Source: JBJYKD01 sp049310025 (GTDB taxonomy: Bacteria; Bacillota; Thermosediminibacteria; Thermosediminibacterales; Tepidanaerobacteraceae). Taken from it: a stretch of DNA of 64,000 bases. The stretch is from the NCBI RefSeq assembly GCF_049310025.1, contig NZ_JBJYKD010000002.1:62001-126000 (forward strand), given 5' to 3'. Under the pieces are notes generated by a model. It did not search any database. It saw nothing but the letters and a program-made list of their open reading frames with translations, and was not told the DNA's origin. Positions 16,338-24,886 of the stretch are shown here, one piece after another (the first letter of the stretch is position 1; the number at the start of each line of letters is the position of its first letter). Made by a program: the position numbers and the translations under genes.

Positions 16338-16366
16338 ATTATAGCAAAAAAATCTCCGTATTACAA
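16338..16366 (-). promoter_or_regulatory. Vegetative promoter of the asp23-nusB-xseAB-ispA operon
   Basis: Minus strand: TTGTAA (16361-16366), 17-bp spacer, TATAAT (16338-16343) with an extended TGC before it. It lies in the 80-base gap between spoIIIAH and asp23. Confidence 0.65.
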
Positions 16367-16383
16367 TTAATTCCTCTACTTTC

Positions 16384-16932
16384 CTACTTTCTTTCTATTA
16401 TGGTAATTTTGTCAATCGGTATGCCGGTGGTCCTGGTTACAATATCCGTAATCTGGGCCACATCCTTGGGCTGAAGACCCGCGGCTTTTATCACCACATT
16501 GGCAACATCGTTGGATAAAAATATAACCGCGTCTTCAAAGCCCTTTGCTTTTATGAGATTTTCAACTATCATTTCCTTCTCCACTTTTTGGGATAACGCA
16601 ATAAGGTCAGCCTGGGCCTTATCCCTGGATTGCTGGGCGGCGTTGGGGTTGTTTATGAGTTCTCGCAGATAATCGGCTTCCTGGCTTCTCAAACGATCCC
16701 TTTCTAATTTATAATCGATAAAAAAATCATTCTGGTTGTCTTTTATTTCTCTTCCAGCGTTGGGAAGTTCATCGCCCCGCGTAACCGAAACCTTTTCGGC
16801 TTCCGCCGGACCCGGCGCCTTCTCGTTTACCACTTTCGGATAACCGCCCGCAAACATTAAATAAACAGAAATGATAAATATGCAGGTAAATAATATTATA
16901 AGCAGAGTCCTTTTCTTTATTAAGAAGGCCAT
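16384..16932 (-). CDS. spoIIIAH: Stage III sporulation protein AH
   Basis: Mother-cell channel protein related to YscJ/FliF that contacts forespore SpoIIQ across the intermembrane space, forming the feeding-tube complex. One N-terminal membrane helix (LLIILFTCIFIISVYLMFAGG), a linker rich in charged residues, then the conserved ring-building motif domain with SQKVEKEMIVENLIKAKGFE and GLQPKDVAQITDIV. Length 182 is usual. It is the last gene of the eight-gene spoIIIA operon, 21 bases after spoIIIAG. Confidence 0.95.
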   Translation of the reverse strand: MAFLIKKRTLLIILFTCIFIISVYLMFAGGYPKVVNEKAPGPAEAEKVSVTRGDELPNAGREIKDNQNDFFIDYKLERDRLRSQEADYLRELINNPNAAQQSRDKAQADLIALSQKVEKEMIVENLIKAKGFEDAVIFLSNDVANVVIKAAGLQPKDVAQITDIVTRTTGIPIDKITIIERK

Positions 16933-16953
16933 TTTACTCCCTCCTTTATGGTT

Positions 16954-17547
16954 TTATTGTGCCAGGACTTTAACCTTGTAAAGCGGGATGTCGAGCAGAG
17001 TCGCAGTAGCTTTTGTAATTTTTTCCACAACCGATGAAGACGAAGCCCCCTCGGCCACTATAAGCACTCCCTTTATCTGCGGAGTCATTTTTTTCAATAC
17101 CAGAGGCTCATCCTCCCCTCCCTTTCGCAATACCACCGCCTGCTTGTTCGACTGGGTTTCTATAATTGTCCTTACCCCCCCTTCATTATCTTTTTCATCG
17201 GTGGTTCTCTCACTGCTCTCAACATTAAAAGCCGGCTCCACCTGTGTTTCGTTTTCCAGCGCTATCGCCACGTCCACTTCGCCCACCCCTTTAACTTTTC
17301 CCAATATCTCCACCAGTTGCTTTTCCAATTTTGCTTTGTAAGCATCTCCTTCATCAAGCAAATTCTCCTGAATCAATTTGGGATTTTCAGAAGGGGCCCT
17401 TGAGATAGGCTTCGAAGGTATGATGAATTTGCTCAACGACAAAAACAAAAATCCCATTGCAAAAAGTGCCAGAAGTTGAGAAATTACCTTATTTTTTGGG
17501 TTCTTCAACCATTCGATGAAAATTTTTACTTTATTTTGTTCATCCAC
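16954..17547 (-). CDS. spoIIIAG: Stage III sporulation protein AG
   Basis: Secretin-like ring protein of the SpoIIIA-SpoIIQ channel in the mother-cell membrane. One N-terminal membrane helix (VISQLLALFAMGFLFLSLS), then a ring-building domain containing LGKVKGVGEVDVAIALEN and PQIKGVLIVAEGASSSSVVE, both conserved in the family. Length 197 is typical. It starts 2 bases after the spoIIIAF stop. Confidence 0.95.
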   Translation of the reverse strand: MDEQNKVKIFIEWLKNPKNKVISQLLALFAMGFLFLSLSKFIIPSKPISRAPSENPKLIQENLLDEGDAYKAKLEKQLVEILGKVKGVGEVDVAIALENETQVEPAFNVESSERTTDEKDNEGGVRTIIETQSNKQAVVLRKGGEDEPLVLKKMTPQIKGVLIVAEGASSSSVVEKITKATATLLDIPLYKVKVLAQ

Positions 17548-17549
17548 GG

Positions 17550-18164
17550 CTATCCCTCCAATTCCAGAAATATATTTTTTTCCGGAACATCAAACTGAGA
17601 TTTAATGTATTCTTTCAATTTTGTCAGCTCATTTATGGCATCCCCCGGCGGCGCTTCTCTTTTTGCACCCTTCTTAATGTTTCCGACCTCCACCGAAATT
17701 CTCTTCCATCCCGCTTTATCATCACCCGACCTCCGTCGCAGCAAAACCCGCAATGTCGCTATTTTCCCAAAATCCCGGTTATTCCTGTCCTCCACCATTT
17801 CAATTTCCACGTCTTTTACCTCAAACGGGCTGTTTTGCTCTATTTGTTTTTTTACATAAAACCTGACATTGTCTACATATTGCTTAAACAGCAGTTCATC
17901 GTTGCTGTCTCTGAATCGGGCCGCACGGTCCATTATTTCCTGCTCATTTACAAGGTCGTTTAATTTTAACTGGACCTCCCCTAACGAGTAGTCTCTGTGT
18001 AAAAGAATCAGCAGGGGGTTTAAAATAGACATCATCACGATAAGTCCCAGCAAGACCTTAATATATTTTAACAGCCCATTGTCCGGCATTAAAAAATCCA
18101 TGAATGTGGCAAACATCACCACCAAAATTATCTGTCTTATCCAGAGGCTGATGCTTTCCGGCAT
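17550..18164 (-). CDS. spoIIIAF: Stage III sporulation protein AF
   Basis: Membrane component of the SpoIIIA complex with two N-terminal membrane segments (about residues 10-27 and 34-53: LLKYIKVLLGLIVMMSILNP) and a soluble ring-building-type domain, which contains VKKQIEQNSPFEVKDVEIEM. It lies 4 bases after spoIIIAE and 2 before spoIIIAG. The length of 204 residues agrees with the family. Annotated by homology and operon position. Confidence 0.94.
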   Translation of the reverse strand: MPESISLWIRQIILVVMFATFMDFLMPDNGLLKYIKVLLGLIVMMSILNPLLILLHRDYSLGEVQLKLNDLVNEQEIMDRAARFRDSNDELLFKQYVDNVRFYVKKQIEQNSPFEVKDVEIEMVEDRNNRDFGKIATLRVLLRRRSGDDKAGWKRISVEVGNIKKGAKREAPPGDAINELTKLKEYIKSQFDVPEKNIFLELEG

Positions 18165-18168
18165 ATCG

Positions 18169-19332
18169 TCACCTCATCATTACCGTGATATTCCCGGCGG
18201 CCATGATCACTGTTATCGCCACAAAAAACATCAGAGTTACAGATGCCACCGATATAAATACCAGCATCAATGAATTTCCCATGTCGTTCAGACATCTTAC
18301 AACGGATTCCTCGCCCACCGGTTGGATGACGGCGCCGGCAAGTTTATATATAACTATTATGGATAGTATTTTTACTACCGGGAAGACGGTCAGCAGGAAG
18401 ACCACCAGCAAGCCTGTGAACCCTATGGCGTTCTTTAATACCAGCGAACAGCTCACTATGGTGTCGACGGTATCGGAAAAAATTCCGCCGACTATCGGTA
18501 TGAAATTTTTGGATGCAAATTTAGCCGTCCTTATTGAAATTCCGTCGACCGTGGCGGCCGCCGCCCCCTGCACCACGGCTATACCCAAAAAGACACTGAG
18601 GAATACCCCCAGCAGGAAAACGCAAATCTGTTTTAAAAAAGATGCAAGAAATGAAACGTGGAATCTATCGGAAATATTATTTATAAGACCTAGTATTGCA
18701 GTGAAAAATATAACAGGCAGCAAAATGTCCTTTATCCACGTACTGGCTGCCGTTACCCCCAAAAAGATCAACGGATTAAAAACCGCCACTGAGGTAATTC
18801 CGCCGATAGAAGCCAGCAGAGTAAAAATCGTGGGCATTAACGCCTGGATAAAAGACACCATTTGCTCTATTGCTTCCTTTCCGGCGTTTAGAGCCAGCGT
18901 GAAACTCTGTATGGCAATAACCATCAGCACCAGATATATAACGCTGTAGGCAACCCTGCCGATATTGTCATTTTCAAAGGCACCTTGAATATTTTTCAAC
19001 ACGGCGCAAACAATGGAAAGAGCTATGAGCTCACTGAGCAAAAAATAATTCGCGGATATTTCCCTGAAAGCATAGCTGATAATGCCGCGCACCAGTTCTT
19101 TTAAATTGTAAGTTTGTTTTCCTCTCAGACAATTAATCAAATCATGCAAGTTGTAGCTGGGTATGTAACCTTCGTATTTCGCATTGAGCTGTTTTAAAAA
19201 AGAGTTCATATCAGTGGTGTCAATATTTTGAAACTGCTCTTCAACGATGTCATCGCCGGCAAAAGCCGGACAAGGTCTGAAAAAAAATGTCATGGTAATA
19301 ACGGCGACAAAAACCCATGCAAATTTTTTCAA
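18169..19332 (-). CDS. spoIIIAE: Stage III sporulation protein AE
   Basis: Polytopic membrane protein of the SpoIIIA transport complex, possibly a permease. It opens with a signal-like segment (FAWVFVAVITMTFFFRPCPAFA), an extracytoplasmic part with MNSFLKQLNAKYEGYIPSY, then about seven membrane segments. FNPLIFLGVTAASTWIKDI and KNFIPIVGGIFSDTVDTIVS are highly conserved in SpoIIIAE. Length 387 is typical. It starts 12 bases after spoIIIAD. Confidence 0.96.
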   Translation of the reverse strand: MKKFAWVFVAVITMTFFFRPCPAFAGDDIVEEQFQNIDTTDMNSFLKQLNAKYEGYIPSYNLHDLINCLRGKQTYNLKELVRGIISYAFREISANYFLLSELIALSIVCAVLKNIQGAFENDNIGRVAYSVIYLVLMVIAIQSFTLALNAGKEAIEQMVSFIQALMPTIFTLLASIGGITSVAVFNPLIFLGVTAASTWIKDILLPVIFFTAILGLINNISDRFHVSFLASFLKQICVFLLGVFLSVFLGIAVVQGAAAATVDGISIRTAKFASKNFIPIVGGIFSDTVDTIVSCSLVLKNAIGFTGLLVVFLLTVFPVVKILSIIVIYKLAGAVIQPVGEESVVRCLNDMGNSLMLVFISVASVTLMFFVAITVIMAAGNITVMMR

Positions 19333-19344
19333 GAAAATTCCCCC

Positions 19345-19731
19345 TCAGGGAAGGATTTTTAGAATCAGGTCTAAAACCGCCATTAAAATAGGTAGTGATA
19401 ATACCATTATTATTATTTTTGCGGCGAATTCGATTTTTGAGGCCGTTGCCGAAGACCCCGCATCCCTGCAGATCTGGGCACCAAATTCCGCAATATAAGC
19501 AATGCCTATGATTTTAAATATAGTAGACATGAATACCGTGTCTATGCTGGCTCTTTGAGATAGTTCCTTTAAAATATTTATGACGGCAGCAATTTTATCG
19601 AGCATCATTAAGAAAATAATCGCCCCGATAACGATGCTCATTTGTATGGCTATTTCCGGCCTGTCTTCTCTGAGCAAAACCACAAAAATTGTTGTGACAA
19701 GACCGATGCCGACTATCTGGACAATTTCCAT
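19345..19731 (-). CDS. spoIIIAD: Stage III sporulation protein AD
   Basis: 128-residue membrane protein with four hydrophobic segments. Typical family features are RPEIAIQMSIVIGAIIFLMM and KIIGIAYIAEFGAQICRDAG. SpoIIIAC and SpoIIIAD are homologous and are thought to form an energy-converting membrane unit like ExbB or flagellar export parts; that is inference in the literature. Operon position between spoIIIAC and spoIIIAE confirms the identity. Confidence 0.96.
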   Translation of the reverse strand: MEIVQIVGIGLVTTIFVVLLREDRPEIAIQMSIVIGAIIFLMMLDKIAAVINILKELSQRASIDTVFMSTIFKIIGIAYIAEFGAQICRDAGSSATASKIEFAAKIIIMVLSLPILMAVLDLILKILP

Positions 19732-19742
19732 ACAACAGCCTC

Positions 19743-19940
19743 CTAATAAAGTTGAAACATGGTCTTGACGTTTGAAAACAACTGGCTTATCAGTTGTATA
19801 ACCATCATCAGCACAATCACCACTCCCACCAGGGTGGTCATCTGAGCCTGTTCCTTTCTTCCCGCTTCATCCAGTACTTTGCTGAGAATGGATATGACAA
19901 TCCCAATCCCGGCAATTTTAAACAATATATCCACATCCAT
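19743..19940 (-). CDS. spoIIIAC: Stage III sporulation protein AC
   Basis: 65-residue membrane protein with two helices: MDVDILFKIAGIGIVISILS and TLVGVVIVLMMVIQLISQLF. These match SpoIIIAC closely, including the DEAGRKEQAQM loop between them. It lies 20 bases after spoIIIAB and 11 before spoIIIAD. Part of the sigma-E-controlled SpoIIIA complex in the mother cell. Confidence 0.96.
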   Translation of the reverse strand: MDVDILFKIAGIGIVISILSKVLDEAGRKEQAQMTTLVGVVIVLMMVIQLISQLFSNVKTMFQLY

Positions 19941-19960
19941 TCACACACACCTCTTATAAT

Positions 19961-20482
19961 TCAGTATAAAAGTAAAAAGACCATAAGTCCCGTTAACACC
20001 CCGAGATATTTCCATAATCTTTCATTTTTCCTCTTCTCCTCTATTGCTGTCATTTCTTGTTGTCTTAAACTTTCCAGTGCCAATTTTATATTTCTTACCT
20101 GGTCATCCCTGTCGCTGGCCCCCAGGTACTTGCCAAAAGCCGACAATATTTCTATATCGCCGTCCCTTAGGCCGGCGTTAAAAGAAAAATCCTTTAAGGC
20201 TTTCTCCCAGGCTTCCCCTGCGGTATAACCTTCTCTCGCGGACAGGTATTTGGTTGTCTTTAAAAAAAGGTCTGCCACCTCCTTTTCACATCTCCCGCTT
20301 ATGCTTTTCAGGGCCTCGGGGAGGGGAGAACATCCGTAATTTATCTCTGTTTCCAGCATGGAGAGGGCTGTTTGCAAATTTCTCAATATTTTTGGTCTCT
20401 GCTGATACAAACCGGCCACCGTAAAGCCAATCATGGTACAGGAAAAAATAACCAGCGCACCTCCTACCAGTTTAAACAGCAT
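19961..20482 (-). CDS. spoIIIAB: Stage III sporulation protein AB
   Basis: 173-residue protein with an N-terminal membrane helix, a helical soluble middle (LQTALSMLETEINYGCSPLP is the signature) and a C-terminal membrane helix (YLGVLTGLMVFLLLY). It resembles the TadC/GspF-like family in fold and is thought to partner the SpoIIIAA ATPase. The start overlaps the end of spoIIIAA by 11 bases, indicating coupling. Confidence 0.95.
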   Translation of the reverse strand: MLFKLVGGALVIFSCTMIGFTVAGLYQQRPKILRNLQTALSMLETEINYGCSPLPEALKSISGRCEKEVADLFLKTTKYLSAREGYTAGEAWEKALKDFSFNAGLRDGDIEILSAFGKYLGASDRDDQVRNIKLALESLRQQEMTAIEEKRKNERLWKYLGVLTGLMVFLLLY

Positions 20483-21503
20483 TTGACATCATCCCCCCGC
20501 CTTTAGTTCTATCAAACAGTATGCCGAAATCCTCCCCATCAATCACTTTTTCGAGGCTGCCCACGCCCGAGCTGAATCCCAGCACCACCAATCTTTTAAA
20601 AAAACGCCGGACTATCAATTTTCGAACCGTAGGCCTTTTTTTTATTTCATCCACATCCGATGCGTGAGCGGTGGTGATAATCGTTACACCCGCGTTTATG
20701 GCCTCTTCGATGGCCGTTACATCTTCGGGCCTTCCTATTTCATCGGTGGCGATGATATCGGGAGACATGGACCTGAGTAGCATCATTATGCCGCAGGCCT
20801 TGGGGCACCCGTCCAGTATATCGGTCCTCGTTCCCACGTCGTTTTGCGGCACCCCTTCATAGCAACATGCTATTTCCGACCTTTCGTCCACAAGGCCCAC
20901 TTTGAAGCCCTTAATGTGAAATTTTTCGACCCCGGAGCTGAGCTGTCTGATCAAATCCCTCAGGAGTGTAGTCTTTCCTGCTTTAGGCGGTGATAATATG
21001 AGGGTATTATATACCCTTCCTTCTTTATCGATTATGTAAGGTAAAACCTTGTCCGCAGCTCCGGGTATTTCTCTGGCTATCCTTATATTGAAACCCGAAA
21101 TAAATCTCAATGTTTTAACACCTCCGCCTTCCATCACCGTTTTTCCGGTAATGCCCACTCGATGCCCCCCCGGAAGGGTTAAATACCCGTTTTTTAATTC
21201 CTCCTCTATAGCATAAACCGATCCCTGACTTATCAGCTGAAATGTCTTGAACATATCCTCTTTTGAAACGATATACACATTCTGCCCTTTTGTAACCGGA
21301 TTACCGGCAGCGGTCACCATAAAATCCTGGTTACCTATTACCAGCATCAGCGGCCTTGCCTGCCTCATCCTGATTTCTTCAAGAGAATTTAAAAGTTTTT
21401 CGGGGACTTTGCTTAAAATATGTCTTAAGTGCAGGGGGAGTATGGGGAAAATGTCTTTTTCCAGCATCTGAACCGGACTTTTCTGTTTTTTTATATCTTC
21501 CAT
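20472..21503 (-). CDS. spoIIIAA: Stage III sporulation protein AA, ATPase
   Basis: Mother-cell AAA-type secretion ATPase (VirB11/PilT-like) that powers the SpoIIIA channel. Walker A is PPKAGKTTLLRDL, followed by GLVDERSEIACCYEGVPQND and the Walker B region SPDIIATDEIGRPEDV, all diagnostic. Length 343 is slightly above the Bacillus protein. ATG 21503 follows GGGGGGGAC. First gene of spoIIIAA-AH, all eight present and intact, behind a candidate sigma-E promoter. Confidence 0.96.
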   Translation of the reverse strand: MEDIKKQKSPVQMLEKDIFPILPLHLRHILSKVPEKLLNSLEEIRMRQARPLMLVIGNQDFMVTAAGNPVTKGQNVYIVSKEDMFKTFQLISQGSVYAIEEELKNGYLTLPGGHRVGITGKTVMEGGGVKTLRFISGFNIRIAREIPGAADKVLPYIIDKEGRVYNTLILSPPKAGKTTLLRDLIRQLSSGVEKFHIKGFKVGLVDERSEIACCYEGVPQNDVGTRTDILDGCPKACGIMMLLRSMSPDIIATDEIGRPEDVTAIEEAINAGVTIITTAHASDVDEIKKRPTVRKLIVRRFFKRLVVLGFSSGVGSLEKVIDGEDFGILFDRTKGGGMMSNAV

Positions 21504-21526
21504 TTCTTGTCCCCCCTTTTTATAAA

Positions 21527-21556
21527 TTTATATTTTCCTCTGCCGCTTATTATGAC
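21527..21556 (-). promoter_or_regulatory. Candidate sigma-E promoter of the spoIIIA operon
   Basis: Minus strand: GTCATAAT (21549-21556), 14-bp spacer, AATATAAA (21527-21534). Spacing and the ATA core of both boxes fit sigma-E; the -10 is imperfect. It lies between the upstream terminator and the spoIIIAA ATG, the only place a promoter can be. Confidence 0.4.
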
Positions 21557-21563
21557 AGGGGGA

Positions 21564-21591
21564 CAAAAAAAAGAGGGTTTTAAAACCCTCT
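21564..21591 (-). terminator. Terminator after the CD1247-type gene
   Basis: Minus strand GAGGGTTTTAAAACCCTC followed by eight T. A perfect palindromic stem 16 bases after the stop codon, separating the pepQ-efp group from spoIIIA. Confidence 0.85.
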
Positions 21592-21606
21592 GAACTTTTA
21601 CATAAC

Positions 21607-22023
21607 CTACTCGTTTTCTTCCACTTCGTCTACATTGATGGTTTGCCTGCAATTGGGGCATTCGGCTTTTCCGTCTTTTCCTACCAGGTCTTCGTCGATA
21701 TAAACCGTTTCATGGCAATTGGGGCATTCAATTTCAATGAAATCTCCCTCGTCGAAATCATAATCGTCATAATCTTCATCGTCAAAATCCTCTTCTTCCC
21801 CGTCTCCGTAAACATCTTCTTCGAGCTCTTCCAGATCTTCATCGAGGCTTTCGAGGTATTCCTGAGTTTCATCTGCCCTGGCTTCAAGGTCGTCTACAAC
21901 CCCGGCCATTTCATCAAGGACGTTGATAATTTCCATCATCAGCCTTTTTTCTTTGGAATCTTCAAGCCCCAAACCATCTGCAAGCCCTCGGACATAAGAA
22001 ATCCTTTCTTTAAGTTCGCTCAT
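21607..22023 (-). CDS. CD1247-type acidic protein with zinc-ribbon-like C-terminus
   Basis: 138-residue protein of the group annotated as CD1247 N-terminal domain-containing. The helical start (SELKERISYVRGLADGLGL) and following coiled-coil-like stretch are conserved among clostridia. A very acidic middle (about residues 60-95, D/E-rich) leads to two CPNC motifs (ECPNCHETVYID and ECPNCRQTINVD), which together can bind one zinc. Function unknown; the constant location between efp and spoIIIAA suggests a housekeeping or spore-related role. It lies 18 bases after efp. Confidence 0.85.
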   Translation of the reverse strand: MSELKERISYVRGLADGLGLEDSKEKRLMMEIINVLDEMAGVVDDLEARADETQEYLESLDEDLEELEEDVYGDGEEEDFDDEDYDDYDFDEGDFIEIECPNCHETVYIDEDLVGKDGKAECPNCRQTINVDEVEENE

Positions 22024-22041
22024 TTTTCTGCCTCCTTAAAA

Positions 22042-22599
22042 TTATACTCTGCTTAAATATTCGCCTGTCCTTGTGTCCACCCTGATAACATCTCCAATAT
22101 TTATGAAGAGCGGGACCTGGACAACGGCGCCCGTCTCCAGTGTAGCGGGTTTGGAACCTCCCGTGGCTGTATCTCCCTTGAAACCGGGCTCGGTCTCGGT
22201 GACTTTTAATTCCACAAAGGTGGGCAACTCTATTCCTATGGTAACCCCTTCATAAAACATGACCATAACTTCCATATTTTCCTTTAAATACTTGATGGAA
22301 TCTCCCAGTTGATCCTTGTTTAAAGGCACTTGCTCGAAGGTTTGTGTATCCATGAAATAGTATGTATCCCCGCTCGAATATAAATACTGCATAGTTTTCC
22401 TTTCGATAATCGCCCGGTTCAGTTTTTCACCGGCTCTAAAGGTCCTTTCAAAGACCTGGCCCGTCTTTACATTCTTGATTTTGGTCCTGACAAAGGCGGC
22501 TCCCTTGCCGGGCTTTACATGTTGAAAATCGACGATCATAAATACATCGCCATCAATTTCTACGGTTACACCTGTTCTCAAATCATTTGTCGAAATCAT
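22042..22599 (-). CDS. efp: Translation elongation factor P
   Basis: Ribosome-binding factor that relieves stalling at polyproline stretches. Three OB-type domains in 185 residues; the N-terminal domain carries the tip loop [19 protein letters not shown], in which the lysine after PG is the site modified in other bacteria. The end [14 protein letters not shown] is a family signature. ATG 22599 is well placed. It follows pepQ after 31 bases, the order common to Firmicutes. Confidence 0.98.
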   Translation of the reverse strand: MISTNDLRTGVTVEIDGDVFMIVDFQHVKPGKGAAFVRTKIKNVKTGQVFERTFRAGEKLNRAIIERKTMQYLYSSGDTYYFMDTQTFEQVPLNKDQLGDSIKYLKENMEVMVMFYEGVTIGIELPTFVELKVTETEPGFKGDTATGGSKPATLETGAVVQVPLFINIGDVIRVDTRTGEYLSRV

Positions 22600-22630
22600 T
22601 GCAATACCTCCATCCTGAACAAATTGCCTG

Positions 22631-23707
22631 TTATATGCATATAATATCTTTACTGGCTTTTGTCAGATCCTCACATCCATCCCCGGTTATTACAACCAGA
22701 TCTTCTATTCTTACGCCTCCAAAACCCGATATGTATATTCCCGGCTCCACGGTTACAACCATACCGGGTTCAAGTTTTGTTTCGCTTTTTGAAGAAAGCC
22801 TGGGTTCTTCGTGGATTTCAATTCCAACGCTGTGGCCCAAAGCGTGACCGAAATTTTCGCCAAAACCCCGCTCTTTGATTACATCCCTTGCGATCCTGTC
22901 TACATCTTTCCCAAAAATCCCCGGTTTTATATAACTCAAAGCTTTTTTTTGAGCCTCCAGGACTGTGTTATATATATTCAGCTGGTCCCTGTCCGGTTTG
23001 CCCAAAAATACGGTTCTTGTCATGTCCGAACAATAGCACGAAAATCGCGCCCCGAAATCCACTGTCACGAAATCGCCGGCTTCGAGCCTCCTGTCTGAAG
23101 CCCTGCCGTGGGGCAGCGAACTCCGGGGACCCGAAGCTACAATGGTATCAAAGGCCATTTCTTCGGCGCCTCTTTTTTTGACGAAATACTCAAGCTCACA
23201 CGCCAGATCCTTCTCACTGACGCCGGGTTTTATGTAGTTTAAGATGTGACCGAAGGCCTCGTCGGTAATTTCCTGAGCTTTTTTTATCATGTCTATTTCA
23301 CACTCTTCTTTGACAACTCTCAGCTTTTCCACCATTCCGTCGGTTATCTCCGGTTGCACGGCTTTTAGATGTTGCTTGAGTTCTTCAAAGGCTTTTACGG
23401 TCAGATGGTGACTTTCAAATCCTACTTTTTGGGCCCCGGCCGATTCCAAAATCTCGGCGCAGGCTTTGAAAGGCGAAACTCCCGGTTCAAGTTCTATAAT
23501 ATTATAATCAGGAGCCTGATCCGCGGCCTGCTCGGCGTATCTGAAATCCGTAACAAGGGATGCCACCTGCCTGGTTATGATTATAACTCCTTCTCCCCCC
23601 GTAAAACCGCTCATGTAAAACAGGTTTTCAGGCTTGCTTATTATCATCCCATCCAGATTGCCGTCATCGAGTTTTTTTCTCAGCTTGCTCAACCTCTCTC
23701 CATACAT
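22631..23707 (-). CDS. pepQ: Xaa-Pro aminopeptidase/dipeptidase (M24)
   Basis: Metallopeptidase of the M24 (pita-bread) family that releases N-terminal residues before proline. The N-terminal creatinase-like domain has [17 protein letters not shown]. Metal ligands are visible: D in [10 protein letters not shown] in [13 protein letters not shown] in [16 protein letters not shown] in TVEPGIY and E in [12 protein letters not shown] 23707 ([13 protein letters not shown]) is preferred to an ATG at 23728, because the G-rich ribosome site lies between them. It is followed by efp, as usual, and preceded by the broken aroQ, also the usual neighbour. Confidence 0.93.
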   Translation of the reverse strand: MYGERLSKLRKKLDDGNLDGMIISKPENLFYMSGFTGGEGVIIITRQVASLVTDFRYAEQAADQAPDYNIIELEPGVSPFKACAEILESAGAQKVGFESHHLTVKAFEELKQHLKAVQPEITDGMVEKLRVVKEECEIDMIKKAQEITDEAFGHILNYIKPGVSEKDLACELEYFVKKRGAEEMAFDTIVASGPRSSLPHGRASDRRLEAGDFVTVDFGARFSCYCSDMTRTVFLGKPDRDQLNIYNTVLEAQKKALSYIKPGIFGKDVDRIARDVIKERGFGENFGHALGHSVGIEIHEEPRLSSKSETKLEPGMVVTVEPGIYISGFGGVRIEDLVVITGDGCEDLTKASKDIICI

Positions 23708-23841
23708 CTCCAACCCCCCTGCTTTCAAAAACTTCTTTTACAGCCAAAGCGGCGGTTCGTACGCCTTGCCTTCCAGTCCTCACACAGCACTCTGACCCGT
23801 AACGGTGATTCTCCAGAATTCTTCTAGGGCAAATATTTCAC

Positions 23842-24096
23842 TCAAGCGAACTTACCAGCGGGAATGTTCCCTTCCAGGGCATCTCCGATAGCCATGCTAT
23901 AGTGAGTATATCCTGCCGCGTTTATTATTATTCCATCATAATTTTCCATGCACTTTTGGCTTTCGTCTACTGGGCTTCCCTTATTGTGGATTGAAACAAG
24001 CCCACCGAGATACCCATGGTCGCAGCCTTTCATCCATTTCACACAAAAAAACTCACAAATTATATTACCATATTTTTCACTTTTTGAATAGGTCAA
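23842..24096 (-). pseudogene. aroQ: Remnant of type II 3-dehydroquinate dehydratase (aroQ)
   Basis: An 84-codon open stretch whose later part reads [20 protein letters not shown], very close to the AroQ signature FDGIIINPGAYTHTSxAIRD, then ALEGNIPA, where AroQ continues IPVVEVHLSN. Here it runs into a stop. The N-terminal part with HGPNLNLLG and the catalytic tyrosine is missing and the region before the signature does not align. Some further degraded similarity may continue in other frames toward pepQ, but I could not confirm it. aroQ normally sits directly before pepQ-efp in Clostridia, so position supports a decayed native gene. A type I enzyme is encoded at 32772-33557. Confidence 0.6.
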
Positions 24097-24611
24097 GAAC
24101 TAATTTTTTTAAAAAGCTCCACTATTTCCTGTGATACCTCTTCAATGTTTTTGCCGGTAACATCTATTGAAAAATCACAATATTTTTTATATAATTCGCA
24201 CCGCTTTTCGAAAAGTTCCTCTAATTCTAAACTACTTTTCCCCACCAGCAAAGGCCTGCTATAATCTCTTCTAACACGCTCTAAAATTATGTTAAGAGGT
24301 GCTTTTAACCATATCGTAATGCCTGTTTTTTTCAGTGTCTCTATATTGTCCGGATTTGTTACAATACCACCACCTGTGGCTATCACCGTATTTAAAGAAT
24401 CAGAAATTTCCTTTGTAATTTCACTTTCTTTTTTTCTGAAATATTGTTCGCCAAATTTGGCAAAAATCTCCGATACGGTCATCGACATTTTTTCTTCAAT
24501 TAAAAAATCCGTATCGATAAAATTCATTTTTAAAAGCGATGCAGTTTTTTGGCCAACAGAAGTTTTACCGGCTGCCATAAAACCGATGAATATAAGATTT
24601 GATTTATCCAT
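24093..24611 (-). CDS. aroK: Shikimate kinase
   Basis: ATP-dependent kinase for step five of the shikimate pathway. The P-loop [11 protein letters not shown] is at residues 10-20. The shikimate-binding aspartate is in [10 protein letters not shown], the conserved arginine in [15 protein letters not shown] in VIATGGGIV and the lid arginine in DYSRPLLVG. The length of 172 is normal. It is more A/T-rich than the flanking efp-pepQ genes. It has its own promoter and ends beside the aroQ remnant. Confidence 0.95.
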   Translation of the reverse strand: MDKSNLIFIGFMAAGKTSVGQKTASLLKMNFIDTDFLIEEKMSMTVSEIFAKFGEQYFRKKESEITKEISDSLNTVIATGGGIVTNPDNIETLKKTGITIWLKAPLNIILERVRRDYSRPLLVGKSSLELEELFEKRCELYKKYCDFSIDVTGKNIEEVSQEIVELFKKISS

Positions 24612-24638
24612 AATCTTTCCTCCAGAAACTTTATCTAT

Positions 24639-24667
24639 ATTTTATTCATCGGTTTGGTAACAGTCAA
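24639..24667 (-). promoter_or_regulatory. Promoter of aroK
   Basis: Minus strand: TTGACT (24662-24667), 17-bp spacer, TAAAAT (24639-24644), about 27 bases before the ATG. A short inverted repeat, GGAGTTA...TAACTCC (24682-24707), lies just upstream. Confidence 0.6.
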
Positions 24668-24747
24668 TATATTTCTTGTTTGGAGTTAATTATCAGAAAA
24701 TAACTCCTTTTTGTAAATCAATATCGGCAGCAGGAAAGATGGGAAAT

Positions 24748-24795
24748 AAAAAAACCTCACCCTCTACGATCGAATTCATCAGGGTGAGGAAAAAA
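24748..24795 (-). terminator. Terminator downstream of the aroE pair
   Basis: CCTCACCCT (24755-24763) and AGGGTGAGG (24781-24789) form a 9-bp stem flanked by A and T runs on both sides, so it can act in either direction. It lies about 95 bases after the stop of the first aroE. Confidence 0.8.
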
Positions 24796-24886
24796 CAAAA
24801 ACAATCCACAATACTAATATACATTTGAAACCGGCCCATGAAGGAAACGAGTTTGACCAAACCCTGGTACACCTGCATGTTCCTTT

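Noticed and set aside
24693..24878. 61-codon minus-strand ORF between aroE and aroK
   Set aside because: It spans the terminator hairpin at 24755-24789 and resembles no family.
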